The notes: generated from the letters alone by a model not told the origin. DNA of 45,532 bases from Oceanococcus sp. (GCA_030147945.1 JASBUL010000030.1:1-45532); one strand, 5' to 3'; counted from the stretch's first letter, positions 6,985-16,272 are shown. Numbers and translations: made by a program.

Positions 6985-9330
6985 ATGCGGCAATGGATCG
7001 TGATGGTGATGCTGTTGAGTCTGGTTGGTTGCCAGGGCGGACGTGAGACGCTCTCTGCAAGCTTGCCGGCGCTGAGCGACGACGATCAGCCACCTGCACT
7101 CAGCGTGCCGCCCCTGCAGGGTTTCCTGGTCAATCCGTATCTGCAGAACCCGGGCCCGCATCACATGACCGTCATGTTCGAACCCGAAGACAGCGCGCGG
7201 GGCGACACCATGGCGGTGGAATATCGGGTGCTCGGCAGCACCGCCTGGAGCGCGGTCAGCGCCACGCCTGAATCCATCAACCGACTCAATCTGGATGCCG
7301 GCACCGATCAGGGCCAGACCGTGTATGCAGCGCGCCTGAACGGGCTGGATTCCAACACCACCTACGAATACCGCGTCATCACCGCCGCCGGCACCACCCC
7401 GCCGATGCGCTTCAAGAGCTGGCCTCAGGCCGGCGATGGCGTCAGCCAAGGCCGCTTCATCGTGATCTCGGATATCCAGGGCAACAATCCGGACTGGCTG
7501 ACCCGGGTCTTCGAGCACGGCGTTATCCGGCGCGATTGCGACGGTGATGTGCTGACCTGCGTGGAACGCTTCGCCGGCATCATCATCACTGGCGACCTGG
7601 TCGACGATGGCGACAACATCACCCAGTGGCGCGAGGAATACTTTGCCGTCGGCGACAGTCTGTTCCGCTACTTGCCGCAGCTCATGATCATCGGCAATCA
7701 CGACTACGCCCTGAGCAACTACCTGTACTACGCCGCGCCGCCAGGCAACGGCTCGGCCGGCCACGCCGAGGAGTGGTATCAGGTGGACTATCTCAATTTC
7801 CGTTTCCTCGGCATGCAATCCAACCTGACCGTGCAAAGTGGCGCCACCCAGCTGTTGGAACAGGAGCTGTTCTTCCGCAAAGCACTCGCCGACACGCGTA
7901 GCGACCAGAGCGTGAACTACCTGTTCATGGGCATCCACGCGCCGTGCAAATCGGAACTGTGGATTCCCGGCGAAAGCCTGCAGGTGTGCCACTTTGTCGA
8001 AGCTCTGGAACGTTTCTCGGCCGACACCGGGATCATCAGCGGTCATCTGTTTGGCCACACCCATGGCTACAGCCGCGGGCAGTCGCGTGATGCGGCTCAT
8101 CTGTGGATGAACGCCGCCAGCGCTGGCGGTCGCATCGACGATTGGGGCGATTACGCCCAGGCCGACTACGATGAGTTTGAATCGACCTGGGATGAATACG
8201 GCTATTCGATCCTCGAATTCAGCACCCGCGGTGCGCCGTGGATCCGCACCGAGCGCCGCACCGGCGGCGACGATCATGCGGATTACGCCGACGCCTTTGA
8301 GCCCAGCAGCGACCGCGACGCACTTACGATTGGCGGCGACAATCAGCCCCCGAACACACCCCAGGCACGCTCGCCGAGCGCCCGTGTGAACAGCGCCGAT
8401 GTCCTGCTGCAGGCCGCGTACACCGACCCCGACGGCGACAGCCTACTCGAAGCCCACTGGCAGCTGCGACGTGCATCGCAGCGCTACGATCAGGCCATCC
8501 TGGACCTGTGGGGCAACGAAACCCGAGCGCGCAACGAATGGTTTCGCGAGGACCTCAATGCCGGGATTAGCGTGGATGCCTGGCGCGTCGCCTATCTGCC
8601 CAATGGCGCCTATTGCTGGCGCGTGCGCTTTCGCGACGAACACTGGGCCTGGTCACCCTTCTCCGACGATCATTGCTTCGTGGTCGAAGCCGCCGCGCCC
8701 AGCGCCAATCTGATCATCAACGGCGATGCCGAAGCAGGCATCGAGGGTTGGCAGGTTGAGCGTGGACGACTGGAAGCGCTCAACAGCCTCAGCGCTCTGC
8801 CCGCCCTGCTGCGCGCACCGCCAGCCCTGTGCGCCTCGATCCTGCCCACCCAGGGCGCACACTGGTTTGCCCTAGGCGGCTGCCTCGACACCCTGGAGGA
8901 CAGCGACGCGTTCGACTACAGCGTGGCCAGTCAGAGTGTGGATTTAAGCGCTCTGCAACTACCGCCTGACAGTCTGCTGGTGCTGGAGCTGGCGCTGCGC
9001 AATGCGAGCAAGTGGGATGTGCCCAGCGCCCGTCTGCAGGTGCTTGACGCTCAGGGCCAGACGCTTGCCACGGCCAAGCCGATCATCAATCAGAGCGGGC
9101 AATGGCTGCGCCAGCGCACTTCGCTGGCGATTCCGCACACGGCCACCACCGCACGCGTCGAGCTGACCGGGCTGCGTCAGGACGGTCTGGAGGGCGACGC
9201 GTTCTTCGACGACATCCGCTTGTTCAGCGTTAGCGGCGGGGCCATCTCGACGCCGTTGCCCAAACTCAGTCCGGGCAACGGCATGGCTATCAAGCCGAAA
9301 AAGGACATCCCCGCCCTGCGCATCAATTAG
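6985..9330 (+). CDS. Purple-acid-phosphatase-like metallophosphoesterase lipoprotein
   Basis: This 781-residue protein has lipobox LVGC (Cys16). An N-terminal fibronectin-like domain of the purple acid phosphatase type starts at NPYLQNPGPHHM. The calcineurin-type metallophosphoesterase core follows, with ISDIQGN, TGDLVDDGDN, IIGNHDY, GIHAPC and GHTHGYSRG, a complete set of metal ligands. The last 330 residues hold a second Ig/fibronectin-like module and a possible carbohydrate-binding-type module starting at NLIINGDAEAG. It probably hydrolyses phosphomonoesters or diesters at the cell surface. A GGGAG ribosome site lies 7 bases before the ATG. The PHO box upstream supports phosphate control. 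Its 3' end overlaps the next gene's 3' end by 8 bp. Confidence 0.87.
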   Translation: MRQWIVMVMLLSLVGCQGGRETLSASLPALSDDDQPPALSVPPLQGFLVNPYLQNPGPHHMTVMFEPEDSARGDTMAVEYRVLGSTAWSAVSATPESINRLNLDAGTDQGQTVYAARLNGLDSNTTYEYRVITAAGTTPPMRFKSWPQAGDGVSQGRFIVISDIQGNNPDWLTRVFEHGVIRRDCDGDVLTCVERFAGIIITGDLVDDGDNITQWREEYFAVGDSLFRYLPQLMIIGNHDYALSNYLYYAAPPGNGSAGHAEEWYQVDYLNFRFLGMQSNLTVQSGATQLLEQELFFRKALADTRSDQSVNYLFMGIHAPCKSELWIPGESLQVCHFVEALERFSADTGIISGHLFGHTHGYSRGQSRDAAHLWMNAASAGGRIDDWGDYAQADYDEFESTWDEYGYSILEFSTRGAPWIRTERRTGGDDHADYADAFEPSSDRDALTIGGDNQPPNTPQARSPSARVNSADVLLQAAYTDPDGDSLLEAHWQLRRASQRYDQAILDLWGNETRARNEWFREDLNAGISVDAWRVAYLPNGAYCWRVRFRDEHWAWSPFSDDHCFVVEAAAPSANLIINGDAEAGIEGWQVERGRLEALNSLSALPALLRAPPALCASILPTQGAHWFALGGCLDTLEDSDAFDYSVASQSVDLSALQLPPDSLLVLELALRNASKWDVPSARLQVLDAQGQTLATAKPIINQSGQWLRQRTSLAIPHTATTARVELTGLRQDGLEGDAFFDDIRLFSVSGGAISTPLPKLSPGNGMAIKPKKDIPALRIN

Positions 9331-11032
9331 TGGTCGCGTACAGCGCGGCCGGATGACCTTCGCTGCCGATCACAATGGCATCGCCACGGTCGGCAAAGGT
9401 TCCGGCCTCGATCTGCGGATAATCCGGCACATCAATAACCTGTGGCGGCTGGTTGAGTGCATCCAGCCAGCTTTGCCCGGGGGCGCGGCGGTAACGATAG
9501 CTCTTGTCCAGAGTCACGATCAGGGCGCTGCGCCCATCGGCGCTGAACTCGAATGCGGTGGGCGAGACCTCGGTGATTTCACCCACTTCGGCGCGCTGGC
9601 CGCTGGCTGGAAGCGGCAGGCTGGTGACTTCGCCAACAAATTCGGCTTCGATCGGCACGGCGCTTTCGGCATGCAGCGGCACACGGTACAGGCGTGGGTA
9701 CGGGTCGCGCTTGCTCAGCAGGTAGATCGCGGACTCCTGCGCATCCACCGCCACGCCCTCGCAGTCGCGAGGGCCATCCGGATAGGTCACGCTGAGACTG
9801 CGGTAGTCACGCTGTGACCCGCTGTAAGGCGGCGCCGCAGGCTCGCGCATGATGTGCAGACGAACCTGACGCCGCAGCGCGCTGTTATCGCCCACGTCAG
9901 CCAGCAGCAGCCAGGCCTCGCCATCGCTGGTAAAGCTGCTCATGTCCTCCCAGTCCACCGCGAAGGCCCTGGGCAGGTTGACCGCGCCAAGATCGCGACC
10001 GGTGCCGTCGAAAGCAAACACCCGCGCACGGTCGCCCGAGTCGTTGTGGCCCCAGTACACACCGGCGAAGCGCTGGCTGCGGGCCATACCGCTGAGCTCG
10101 CTGATATCAGCGCTGGTCAGGCTGAACTCACCACGCGCCACTGCGCCGCCATGAACAAGCGCCCGCAAACGCTCGGGCTGATCGGTGATGATGCCATCCA
10201 CCCCCATGTCGATGAGCGCCTGCATGCGCACTGCCTCATTCACCGTGTACACGCTGATGGCGAAGCCACGCCGGTGGATCTCGTCCACCAATGCCTGATC
10301 AACCTGACTGTGACTAGGGTTGATGGCATCGCCATAGCGGGCCACTTCGGCCCAACGCGCTTCATCCTGTGGCGGGTTGCCCAGCAGGCCGACCGCCACC
10401 TGCGGATGCAGCGCGGCATAGGTGGCCATGGCGTCCCAGTCGAACGACTGAACCATCAGACGCTGCATAGGCTGGCCATCGACCACCCAGCCCGCCTGCT
10501 CCAGAGCCTCAGCGATCGCCAGTTCGATGCCTGGATACAGCGCAGGGCTCTTCACTTCCAGCAGCAAGCCAGCGCGTCCGTGCAGCAGCTCAAGTATAGT
10601 CGGCAGAATGGGCACCGGCTCACCGGCATAGGCGAAGTTACCCGGATCCTTGTGCAGACCGAACCAGCTGCCGGCATCCAGCGTTGCGATTTCCGCGCTG
10701 CTGAAGCCCGCAAGCTCCCAGGGCGCGCGCAGCGGATAACGCCGTGGTGCATCAGTGGTGCGGCTCAGGGTGGTGTCGTGCATCACCACCAACTGGCCAT
10801 CGGCTGACATCTGCACATCGATCTCGATCAGATCAGCACCGGCCAGCACGGCCAACTCGACCGCGCTGGCGGTGTTCTCCGGCGCTATCGCGGAATAGCC
10901 ACGGTGGGCGATAACCATGGGCACCTGACGCGCGCTGTCGCGCAGGTCCAGGCCACTGTCCAGACGCCCGCCGGAACATGCTGCAAGCAGCGCGCAGACC
11001 AGAGCGGTCGACATCAAAAACCGAAAACGCAT
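9323..11032 (-). CDS. Lipoprotein: GDPD fused to C-terminal probable beta-propeller domain
   Basis: Translated from the ATG at 11032 (569 residues) it starts with a signal peptide and lipobox LAAC (Cys19). An open frame extends to a GTG at 11074, but that would put 14 polar residues before the signal peptide, so it is rejected. A complete GDPD domain follows: IAHRGYS, PENT, IEIDV, MHDTTLSRTTD. After about residue 290 an unrelated domain begins (ISELSGMA, VYWGHNDSGD, DWEDMSSF, LLADVGDN, DCEGVAVD). It resembles esterase-like phytase or SMP-30-type propellers. It is probably a surface phosphodiesterase with a second substrate-binding or hydrolytic module. Upstream is a PHO-like site containing a perfect CTGTCAT. 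Confidence 0.85.
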   Translation of the reverse strand: MRFRFLMSTALVCALLAACSGGRLDSGLDLRDSARQVPMVIAHRGYSAIAPENTASAVELAVLAGADLIEIDVQMSADGQLVVMHDTTLSRTTDAPRRYPLRAPWELAGFSSAEIATLDAGSWFGLHKDPGNFAYAGEPVPILPTILELLHGRAGLLLEVKSPALYPGIELAIAEALEQAGWVVDGQPMQRLMVQSFDWDAMATYAALHPQVAVGLLGNPPQDEARWAEVARYGDAINPSHSQVDQALVDEIHRRGFAISVYTVNEAVRMQALIDMGVDGIITDQPERLRALVHGGAVARGEFSLTSADISELSGMARSQRFAGVYWGHNDSGDRARVFAFDGTGRDLGAVNLPRAFAVDWEDMSSFTSDGEAWLLLADVGDNSALRRQVRLHIMREPAAPPYSGSQRDYRSLSVTYPDGPRDCEGVAVDAQESAIYLLSKRDPYPRLYRVPLHAESAVPIEAEFVGEVTSLPLPASGQRAEVGEITEVSPTAFEFSADGRSALIVTLDKSYRYRRAPGQSWLDALNQPPQVIDVPDYPQIEAGTFADRGDAIVIGSEGHPAALYATTN

Positions 11033-11076
11033 GCGATTGTTCGAACTCAAAAGGCCGGTAAGCCTAGTGTGCACAG

Positions 11077-11094
11077 ATGACAGGCAGATGGCGC
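11077..11094 (-). promoter_or_regulatory. PHO-box-like site for the GDPD-propeller gene
   Basis: On the minus strand, GCGCCAT (11094-11088) and a perfect CTGTCAT (11083-11077) have the 11-bp spacing. The site ends 44 bases before the ATG at 11032. Confidence 0.55.
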
Positions 11095-11104
11095 AGACAC
11101 GAAG

Positions 11105-11122
11105 CTTTCATATTGCTGTGCG
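11105..11122 (+). promoter_or_regulatory. PHO-box-like site for the PhoX-type phosphatase gene
   Basis: CTTTCAT (11105-11111, 6/7) and CTGTGCG (11116-11122, 4/7) are spaced by 4 bases and face the gene at 11156. With the opposite site 10 bp away it makes a second divergent PHO-like pair. Confidence 0.45.
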
Positions 11123-11155
11123 ATCGTGACTGGTTTCTCACTCACCGTTACGCCG

Positions 11156-12439
11156 ATGCTGTTCAAACACCTGCAATCTCTCGCCCCGACCGACCCTCAA
11201 CGCCGCCGGCTGCTGCAACAAGGGCTGACGCTGTCCGGCGTGGTCGCCTCGGGTCTGTCACTGCATGGCTGCGGTGCTGACCGCGGCACCAGCGGCGCGC
11301 TCGGCGCTTCACTGGGCAAGATCGGCGATCTGCTGCCGCCGGACGAGAACAAGGTCGCCCTGCCGCCGGGCTTTCGCTCGCGCATCATCGCCCGCACCGG
11401 CGAGGTGGTCGCGGGCAGCAACTACACCTGGCATGTCGATCCGGACGGTGGCGCCACCTTCCCGACCAGCGATGGGGGCTGGATTTATGTCTCCAACAGC
11501 GAAGAGACCCCGGGTGGCGTGGGTGCGCTGCGCTTCGACCAGGACGCCAACATCATCGACGCGTACGCCATCTGCGCCAACACCCGCAACAACTGCGCCG
11601 GCGGCCCAACCCCGTGGGGCACCTGGATCACCTGCGAAGAAAGCGAGGGCGGCTACGCCATCGAATGCGATCCATACGGCGAGCTGGAGCAGCGCGAACT
11701 GCCGGCCATGGGCCGCTACAATCATGAAGCGGTGGCCATCGACCCATTGCACCAGACCGCCTTTCTGACCGAAGACCGCGGTGATGGCGGCTTCTACAAA
11801 TGCGTGCCCTCGCAATACCCTGACTTCGCCACTGGCGAGCTCTACATTGCCGAGATCATCGATGACCAGTTGCCTGGGCCGAGCAAGGTGATCTGGAACA
11901 AGGTCGACGATCCCTCGGCCAACACCTTCGAGCTGATCAACCCGCTCAACCCCAGTCAGCGCCTGGTGACCGAACGCAACCCGACGCGCCAGCAAACCAG
12001 CTACACCCCGTTCAACGGTGGCGAGGGCATCTGGTATTTCCAGGGCATCATCTATTTCTCGACCAAGGGCGACAGCCGGATCTGGGCTTACGACACGGTC
12101 AATGAAACCATCGAGCTGGTATACGACCTGGCCACGCAGACCGTCACCGAGGGTGAGGTGCCGCCCTTGTTCGAGGTCGACAACGTCACCGTTTCGGGCA
12201 GCGGCGATGTGATCGTGGCCGAAGATCGTGGTGACCTGCGTCTGGTTGTGATCGCCCCGGACCGCAGCCTGAAAACATTGGTCAAAGTGCACCACAGCGG
12301 CTCCGAGCTGACCGGCCCGGCGTTCTCGCCGGATGGCCGTTTCCTGTACTTCAGCTCGCAGCGCGGCGACAACGACGAAGGCGGCATCACCTATGAGATC
12401 ACCCTGCCGGCGAATCTGGTTACGCCGGTTGCGATCTGA
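11156..12439 (+). CDS. PhoX-type (DUF839) alkaline phosphatase, Tat lipoprotein
   Basis: From the ATG at 11156 the protein has 427 residues. An in-frame GTG at 11126 is less likely because it leaves only 3 bp after the PHO-like site. The N-terminus has a twin-arginine stretch (QRRRLL, 15-20), a hydrophobic run and a lipobox-like end (SLHGC, Cys39). The mature part matches the PhoX family: WHVDPDGGA, SNSEE, PWGTWITCEES, RYNHEAVAID, LTEDRGDGGFYK and GGEGIWYF. PhoX enzymes are iron/calcium phosphatases of broad specificity, exported folded through Tat. The Tat signal fits a metal cofactor loaded in the cytoplasm. It ends immediately next to the convergent dehydrogenase gene. Confidence 0.88.
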   Translation: MLFKHLQSLAPTDPQRRRLLQQGLTLSGVVASGLSLHGCGADRGTSGALGASLGKIGDLLPPDENKVALPPGFRSRIIARTGEVVAGSNYTWHVDPDGGATFPTSDGGWIYVSNSEETPGGVGALRFDQDANIIDAYAICANTRNNCAGGPTPWGTWITCEESEGGYAIECDPYGELEQRELPAMGRYNHEAVAIDPLHQTAFLTEDRGDGGFYKCVPSQYPDFATGELYIAEIIDDQLPGPSKVIWNKVDDPSANTFELINPLNPSQRLVTERNPTRQQTSYTPFNGGEGIWYFQGIIYFSTKGDSRIWAYDTVNETIELVYDLATQTVTEGEVPPLFEVDNVTVSGSGDVIVAEDRGDLRLVVIAPDRSLKTLVKVHHSGSELTGPAFSPDGRFLYFSSQRGDNDEGGITYEITLPANLVTPVAI

Positions 12440-13771
12440 TCAGGCTGCGATGATATGCGCGGCTGGCTCGCTGTAGCGGCCGCGCGTATCGATAATCAAG
12501 CGCGCGTGTGTGCGAATCGCCGCGTAATCGAAATCATCGTGATCGGTGGCGATCACAACAGCATCCGCGCGCGCCAGCTCCTGCGCCGTGGGCTCCACAT
12601 GGCGCAGATCGAAACGATGTTCTCGCAGGCGCGGAAACACTGGCACATAGGGGTCGCTGTAGGCGAAGTCAGCGCCCTGCTCGCGCAGCAGCTCAAGTAT
12701 CTCCACCGACGGCGAGTGACGCAGGTCGTCGATGTTTTTCTTGTAGGCCAGCCCCAGCACCAACACCCGGCTGCCGCGCACCGGCTTGCCCTGATCATTC
12801 AGCGCCGCGCTGATCTTGTGCATGACCCAGGCCGGCATGGCCGAGTTGATCTCCCCGGCCAGCTCGATGAAACGCGTGTGCACCCCGTACTCGCGTGCTT
12901 TCCAGGTCAGGTAGAACGGATCAATCGGAATGCAGTGACCACCCAGGCCAGGCCCGGGCCGATAGGCCACAAAACCGAACGGCTTGGTCGCCGCAGCGGA
13001 AATGATTTCGTGGATGTCCAGCCCCATGCGGTCGGCCGCAATCTTCATTTCATTGACCAGGCCGATGTTCACCGCGCGGTGAATGTTCTCCATCAGCTTG
13101 GTCATCTCCGCCGCGCGGGTTGACGACACACTGACCACCTCATCCACCAGGTGCCGATACAGCGCCTCGCCGGCACTCAGACAGGCCGCGCTGCTGCCCC
13201 CCACGATTTTGGGAATGGTGCGCGTGTTGAACTGCGGATTGCCCGGATCCTCACGTTCCGGCGAATAGACCAGAAACACATCCTCACCCACGCGCAGGCC
13301 TTGCGCTTCGATGCGCGGGCGCAGCTCCTCCTCGGTGGTGCCTGGATAGGTGGTGCTTTCCAGCGCAACCAACTGCCCCGGCCGCAATGCCGGCAGCAGG
13401 GACTCCAGGGTGGAGATCACGAAACTTAGATCCGGCTCACGGCTGCGCGTCAGCGGCGTCGGCACACAGATCAGCAAAGCATCGGCTTCGCCAGCCCGTG
13501 CGAAATCGGTGGTGGCCTGCAAGCCCTGCCCCAGGGCGGTCTGCACACGCGCATCACCGATGTGCTTGATATAGCTGCGCCCGGCCTGCAGGTCGTCGAC
13601 CTTGGCCGGATCAATGTCCAGACCCAGCGTGCGCAAGCCGGCCTCCGCGGCGCGCAGTATCAACGGCAACCCGACATAGCCCAGCCCCACCACCCCGAGG
13701 GTGAACTGGTCGGGCTGCGACAAGCGCTGCAGGAAACTGTCGAGTTTGGAAGCCGTTGAATTCACGCGCAT
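12440..13771 (-). CDS. UDP-N-acetyl-sugar 6-dehydrogenase (WbpA/WecC type nucleotide sugar dehydrogenase)
   Basis: This 443-residue protein has an N-terminal Rossmann NAD site ([10 protein letters not shown]), a middle dimerisation helix ([20 protein letters not shown]) and the catalytic cysteine in [13 protein letters not shown]-terminal UDP-binding domain starts at [29 protein letters not shown] is characteristic of the WbpA/TviB branch, which oxidises UDP-GlcNAc to the uronic acid for O-antigen or capsule. It stands alone, without neighbouring polysaccharide genes. The opposing gene abuts its stop with no spacer. Confidence 0.9.
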   Translation of the reverse strand: MRVNSTASKLDSFLQRLSQPDQFTLGVVGLGYVGLPLILRAAEAGLRTLGLDIDPAKVDDLQAGRSYIKHIGDARVQTALGQGLQATTDFARAGEADALLICVPTPLTRSREPDLSFVISTLESLLPALRPGQLVALESTTYPGTTEEELRPRIEAQGLRVGEDVFLVYSPEREDPGNPQFNTRTIPKIVGGSSAACLSAGEALYRHLVDEVVSVSSTRAAEMTKLMENIHRAVNIGLVNEMKIAADRMGLDIHEIISAAATKPFGFVAYRPGPGLGGHCIPIDPFYLTWKAREYGVHTRFIELAGEINSAMPAWVMHKISAALNDQGKPVRGSRVLVLGLAYKKNIDDLRHSPSVEILELLREQGADFAYSDPYVPVFPRLREHRFDLRHVEPTAQELARADAVVIATDHDDFDYAAIRTHARLIIDTRGRYSEPAAHIIAA

Positions 13772-13853
13772 GTGTCTGACAAATCAGCGCCGCAGTATTG
13801 GCCACCCGGGTCGCTCACAGCAAGCTGCGACTGGCGCTGCGGCTAACACACGC

Positions 13854-14771
13854 TCATGATGCGCCCGGTCGGACCTGCTGAACGTCGTACCAGGTGCGCT
13901 CCAGCACGCCCCGCCAATCGGACTCTGGAGGCAGCTCGGCCAGAATCGGGCGCAGCACCTCCAGCGCCAGATCAGGCTGATTCAGTTGCTGGTAAACCAG
14001 CGCAAGATTGTTGGCAATGGGCGGTGATCGCGGATGGCGGGCATGCATTTCGCGCAGCACCGTCTGCGCCTCACGCCACTGCTGCAAAGCCATATGGGTA
14101 TTGGCCAGCCCGAAGCGCAACACAAGCTGCTCCGGCCAGCGCTGCAAAGCAGCACTGTAAGCCCGCCGGGCCAGTTCGGGGAAGGTTTGCTCAATGGCCG
14201 CCAGCGTATGGGCAAGCTGCTCTGCATCAAGCCCCGGAGGCAGCTGTTGCGGCTCGACCACAACCATGGCCCAGTTCCGGGCCGCACGCCAGTGCCGCTC
14301 GAAGGCCGCACGCGGCATCGCGCGTTGCGCCTGCTGGCCGGAATGCAGCCACACACTGTGCTGATCTGCGCCGATCACCACGGCGTAATGCCAGACCGGC
14401 CACCAACGGGTGCCCAAATTGAGCAGCACCACAACCGGTAGCCGGGCCTGAAGCATCGTCTCAAGCGCGCTGAAACGGGTCGGCACACGGTAGGCGATAC
14501 GCTCATAACGGCGCGGGGCGGCGAGCATCTCAGCCTGCAAGCTGCCATGCCTGGCCGGCAGGTAGACCACATCAACCAGCGCCTGCGGCGTGACCTCGAC
14601 CGCACTGGCATTCAAAGCCATGGCCAGGGCAGCGGGGCCACACTGGTAGGCCTGTTGCGGCCAGAACCGGACATCCAGCAAGCCCGCCGCGGGCGGCGAC
14701 GGCCGGTACGGCAGCAGTGCGCAAGCGCTCAGCAGCAGGGCTGCCAAGGCCACACAGACAACCCGCTTCAC
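13854..14771 (-). CDS. PA2778-family C39-like cysteine peptidase lipoprotein with TPR-type tail
   Basis: From a GTG at 14771 the protein has 305 residues, starting with a short lipoprotein signal peptide (VKRVVCVALAALLLSAC, Cys17). A longer frame to 14852 would overlap the upstream gene by 41 bp and bury the signal peptide, so I reject it. The C39-type core shows the catalytic Cys in QCGPAALAMALNAS and the His in VWHYAVVIGAD. The C-terminal third has two TPR-like repeats (NTHMALQQWREA, NNLALVYQQLNQP). Family members are paired with a PA2779-type gene, as here (41 bp apart). The peptide substrate is unknown. The GTG start has only a weak ribosome site. Confidence 0.82.
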   Translation of the reverse strand: MKRVVCVALAALLLSACALLPYRPSPPAAGLLDVRFWPQQAYQCGPAALAMALNASAVEVTPQALVDVVYLPARHGSLQAEMLAAPRRYERIAYRVPTRFSALETMLQARLPVVVLLNLGTRWWPVWHYAVVIGADQHSVWLHSGQQAQRAMPRAAFERHWRAARNWAMVVVEPQQLPPGLDAEQLAHTLAAIEQTFPELARRAYSAALQRWPEQLVLRFGLANTHMALQQWREAQTVLREMHARHPRSPPIANNLALVYQQLNQPDLALEVLRPILAELPPESDWRGVLERTWYDVQQVRPGAS

Positions 14772-14811
14772 ACCGCCCGGGCGCGTCGCAGCAAGGTCGA
14801 TCGATAAGACC

Positions 14812-15186
14812 TCAGAACGCCGTGAAGATATTGGTGACGCCCACCAGCTCAAGAATCATCAGCACGATGAACACCAGACCGACCACCTCGATCACCCCGC
14901 TGCCCGCAGGCAACTGATCCAGGCTGGCATTCAGCTGCGCCAACTCATCCTGGCTTAGCGCCGCGACGCGCTGATCGACCTCGACCGGGTCGACACCCAT
15001 GCTGACCATGGCCTCGCGCAGTTCTTGCGCCTGCAGACGCTGGTGAACCTGCTGATGCAGCTCACCCTGCGGGGCATCGGCGATGAATTCGTAGGTACTG
15101 ACCGCGTTGGCATGGACAGCGAGCGGCATACACGCCGCGCATACACTCATGACACCGGCGACAAAGGCTTGTTTGTGAAAAGGCAT
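14812..15186 (-). CDS. PA2779-family protein
   Basis: This 124-residue protein has a signal peptide ending near MPLAVHA, a helical polar centre with QRLQAQELREAM and SQDELAQLN, and a C-terminal hydrophobic helix (VIEVVGLVFIVLMILELVGV) that should anchor it in the membrane. The family has no established function. It is the usual upstream partner of PA2778-type peptidases and may be a substrate or a membrane dock for that peptidase; this is inference. The ATG at 15186 has an AGGA ribosome site. Confidence 0.82.
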   Translation of the reverse strand: MPFHKQAFVAGVMSVCAACMPLAVHANAVSTYEFIADAPQGELHQQVHQRLQAQELREAMVSMGVDPVEVDQRVAALSQDELAQLNASLDQLPAGSGVIEVVGLVFIVLMILELVGVTNIFTAF

Positions 15187-15209
15187 CGCTTCAATCCTGA
15201 GATGGGAAT

Positions 15210-16250
15210 TCAGCCATGGTACTCCGACGACCGCCGCAAATGGGCAATCAGCGAATCGGTCATGCGCGGCAAGGCGGACGGCGGCAGGTCATGGCCCAGC
15301 CCGGGCACGATATCGCCATGGGCATGAGGAATTCTGCTCAGCAGATCATGCGCCGCAGCCACCGGCACCAGTCGATCGGCCTCGCCATGCAATATCAGCG
15401 TTGGCGCCTGGATGCGCGGCAACAGCGCCTCACGACTGCCGCTGACAAGAATGGCTGCGAGCTGCCGCAAGGTGCCATCCGGACTGATACCACGCTCGAT
15501 CTGTGGCATCAGGGTCCGCTCCAGCTCGTCCAGCGTGCGTGGGTAACCGGGGCTACCCACCAGGGCAATGCTGCGGACCGCATCGGCCAGGGCCGCACGC
15601 GGTTCGGTGGCACGCTGGCGGGCCAGTCTCAGACGCAACTTGAGACTAGGGCCGGGCAGATCCGGTGCACCGCTGGTCGACATCATGCTGACCAGACTTT
15701 TGACCCGATGCGGATAACGCGCGGCGAGAATTTGCGCGATCATGCCGCCCATGGAAATGCCCACGATGTGAGCATCCTCAAGCTTGAGACGGTCCATGAG
15801 GCCGACCGTATCAGCGGCCATCTGTCCCAGCCGTAAAGGTGCATCTAGCCCCTCACCAAAACTGGGCGCGCCGAGCATGCGCAGCATGCTCGGCGCTCCA
15901 CAATGATCGAACTTGGTCGACAAACCGGCATCACGGTTGTCGAAGCGAATAACCTGGTAGCCCTCGCGGACCAGCGCTTCGCACAGGGCCAGCGGCCAGC
16001 TGAGCAGCTGTCCACCCAGGCCCATGATCAGGATGATGGCGGGAGCATCCTGACGCCCGAGTCGCTCGTAGACCAGCTCCACACCATTGACCACCACACT
16101 GCGCTCGGTCGAACGCAGTTTGGGTGGCGAGGCCAGCGGCGCATGCGCACGGTCGGTTTGAACATGGGCCACGCTGCCGTCAAGCAATGCGGCGGTGCCA
16201 TCGGCGGTCACAAAACCCTGTGCCGCCCTGTCGGGTACGAAAATGTCCAT
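15210..16250 (-). CDS. Alpha/beta hydrolase
   Basis: This 346-residue alpha/beta-fold hydrolase has an oxyanion segment (IMGLGGQLLSWP), an RFDNRDAGLS motif, the nucleophile elbow GISMGG, an acid in LHGEADRLVP and a late His in GLGHDLP. The RFDNRD/GLS signature is common in esterase-like members of the family. The first 45 residues are not part of the fold, so a later start cannot be excluded, though the ATG at 16250 opens a continuous frame. The substrate is unknown. A PHO-like site lies 23 bp upstream, but on the opposite strand. Confidence 0.85.
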   Translation of the reverse strand: MDIFVPDRAAQGFVTADGTAALLDGSVAHVQTDRAHAPLASPPKLRSTERSVVVNGVELVYERLGRQDAPAIILIMGLGGQLLSWPLALCEALVREGYQVIRFDNRDAGLSTKFDHCGAPSMLRMLGAPSFGEGLDAPLRLGQMAADTVGLMDRLKLEDAHIVGISMGGMIAQILAARYPHRVKSLVSMMSTSGAPDLPGPSLKLRLRLARQRATEPRAALADAVRSIALVGSPGYPRTLDELERTLMPQIERGISPDGTLRQLAAILVSGSREALLPRIQAPTLILHGEADRLVPVAAAHDLLSRIPHAHGDIVPGLGHDLPPSALPRMTDSLIAHLRRSSEYHG

Positions 16251-16272
16251 AGCAATGATTGTTTAACGTGAA

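Noticed and set aside
6955-8277. 440-codon minus-strand frame
   Set aside because: Antisense to the metallophosphoesterase; it would remove the PHO box and lipoprotein start from intergenic space.
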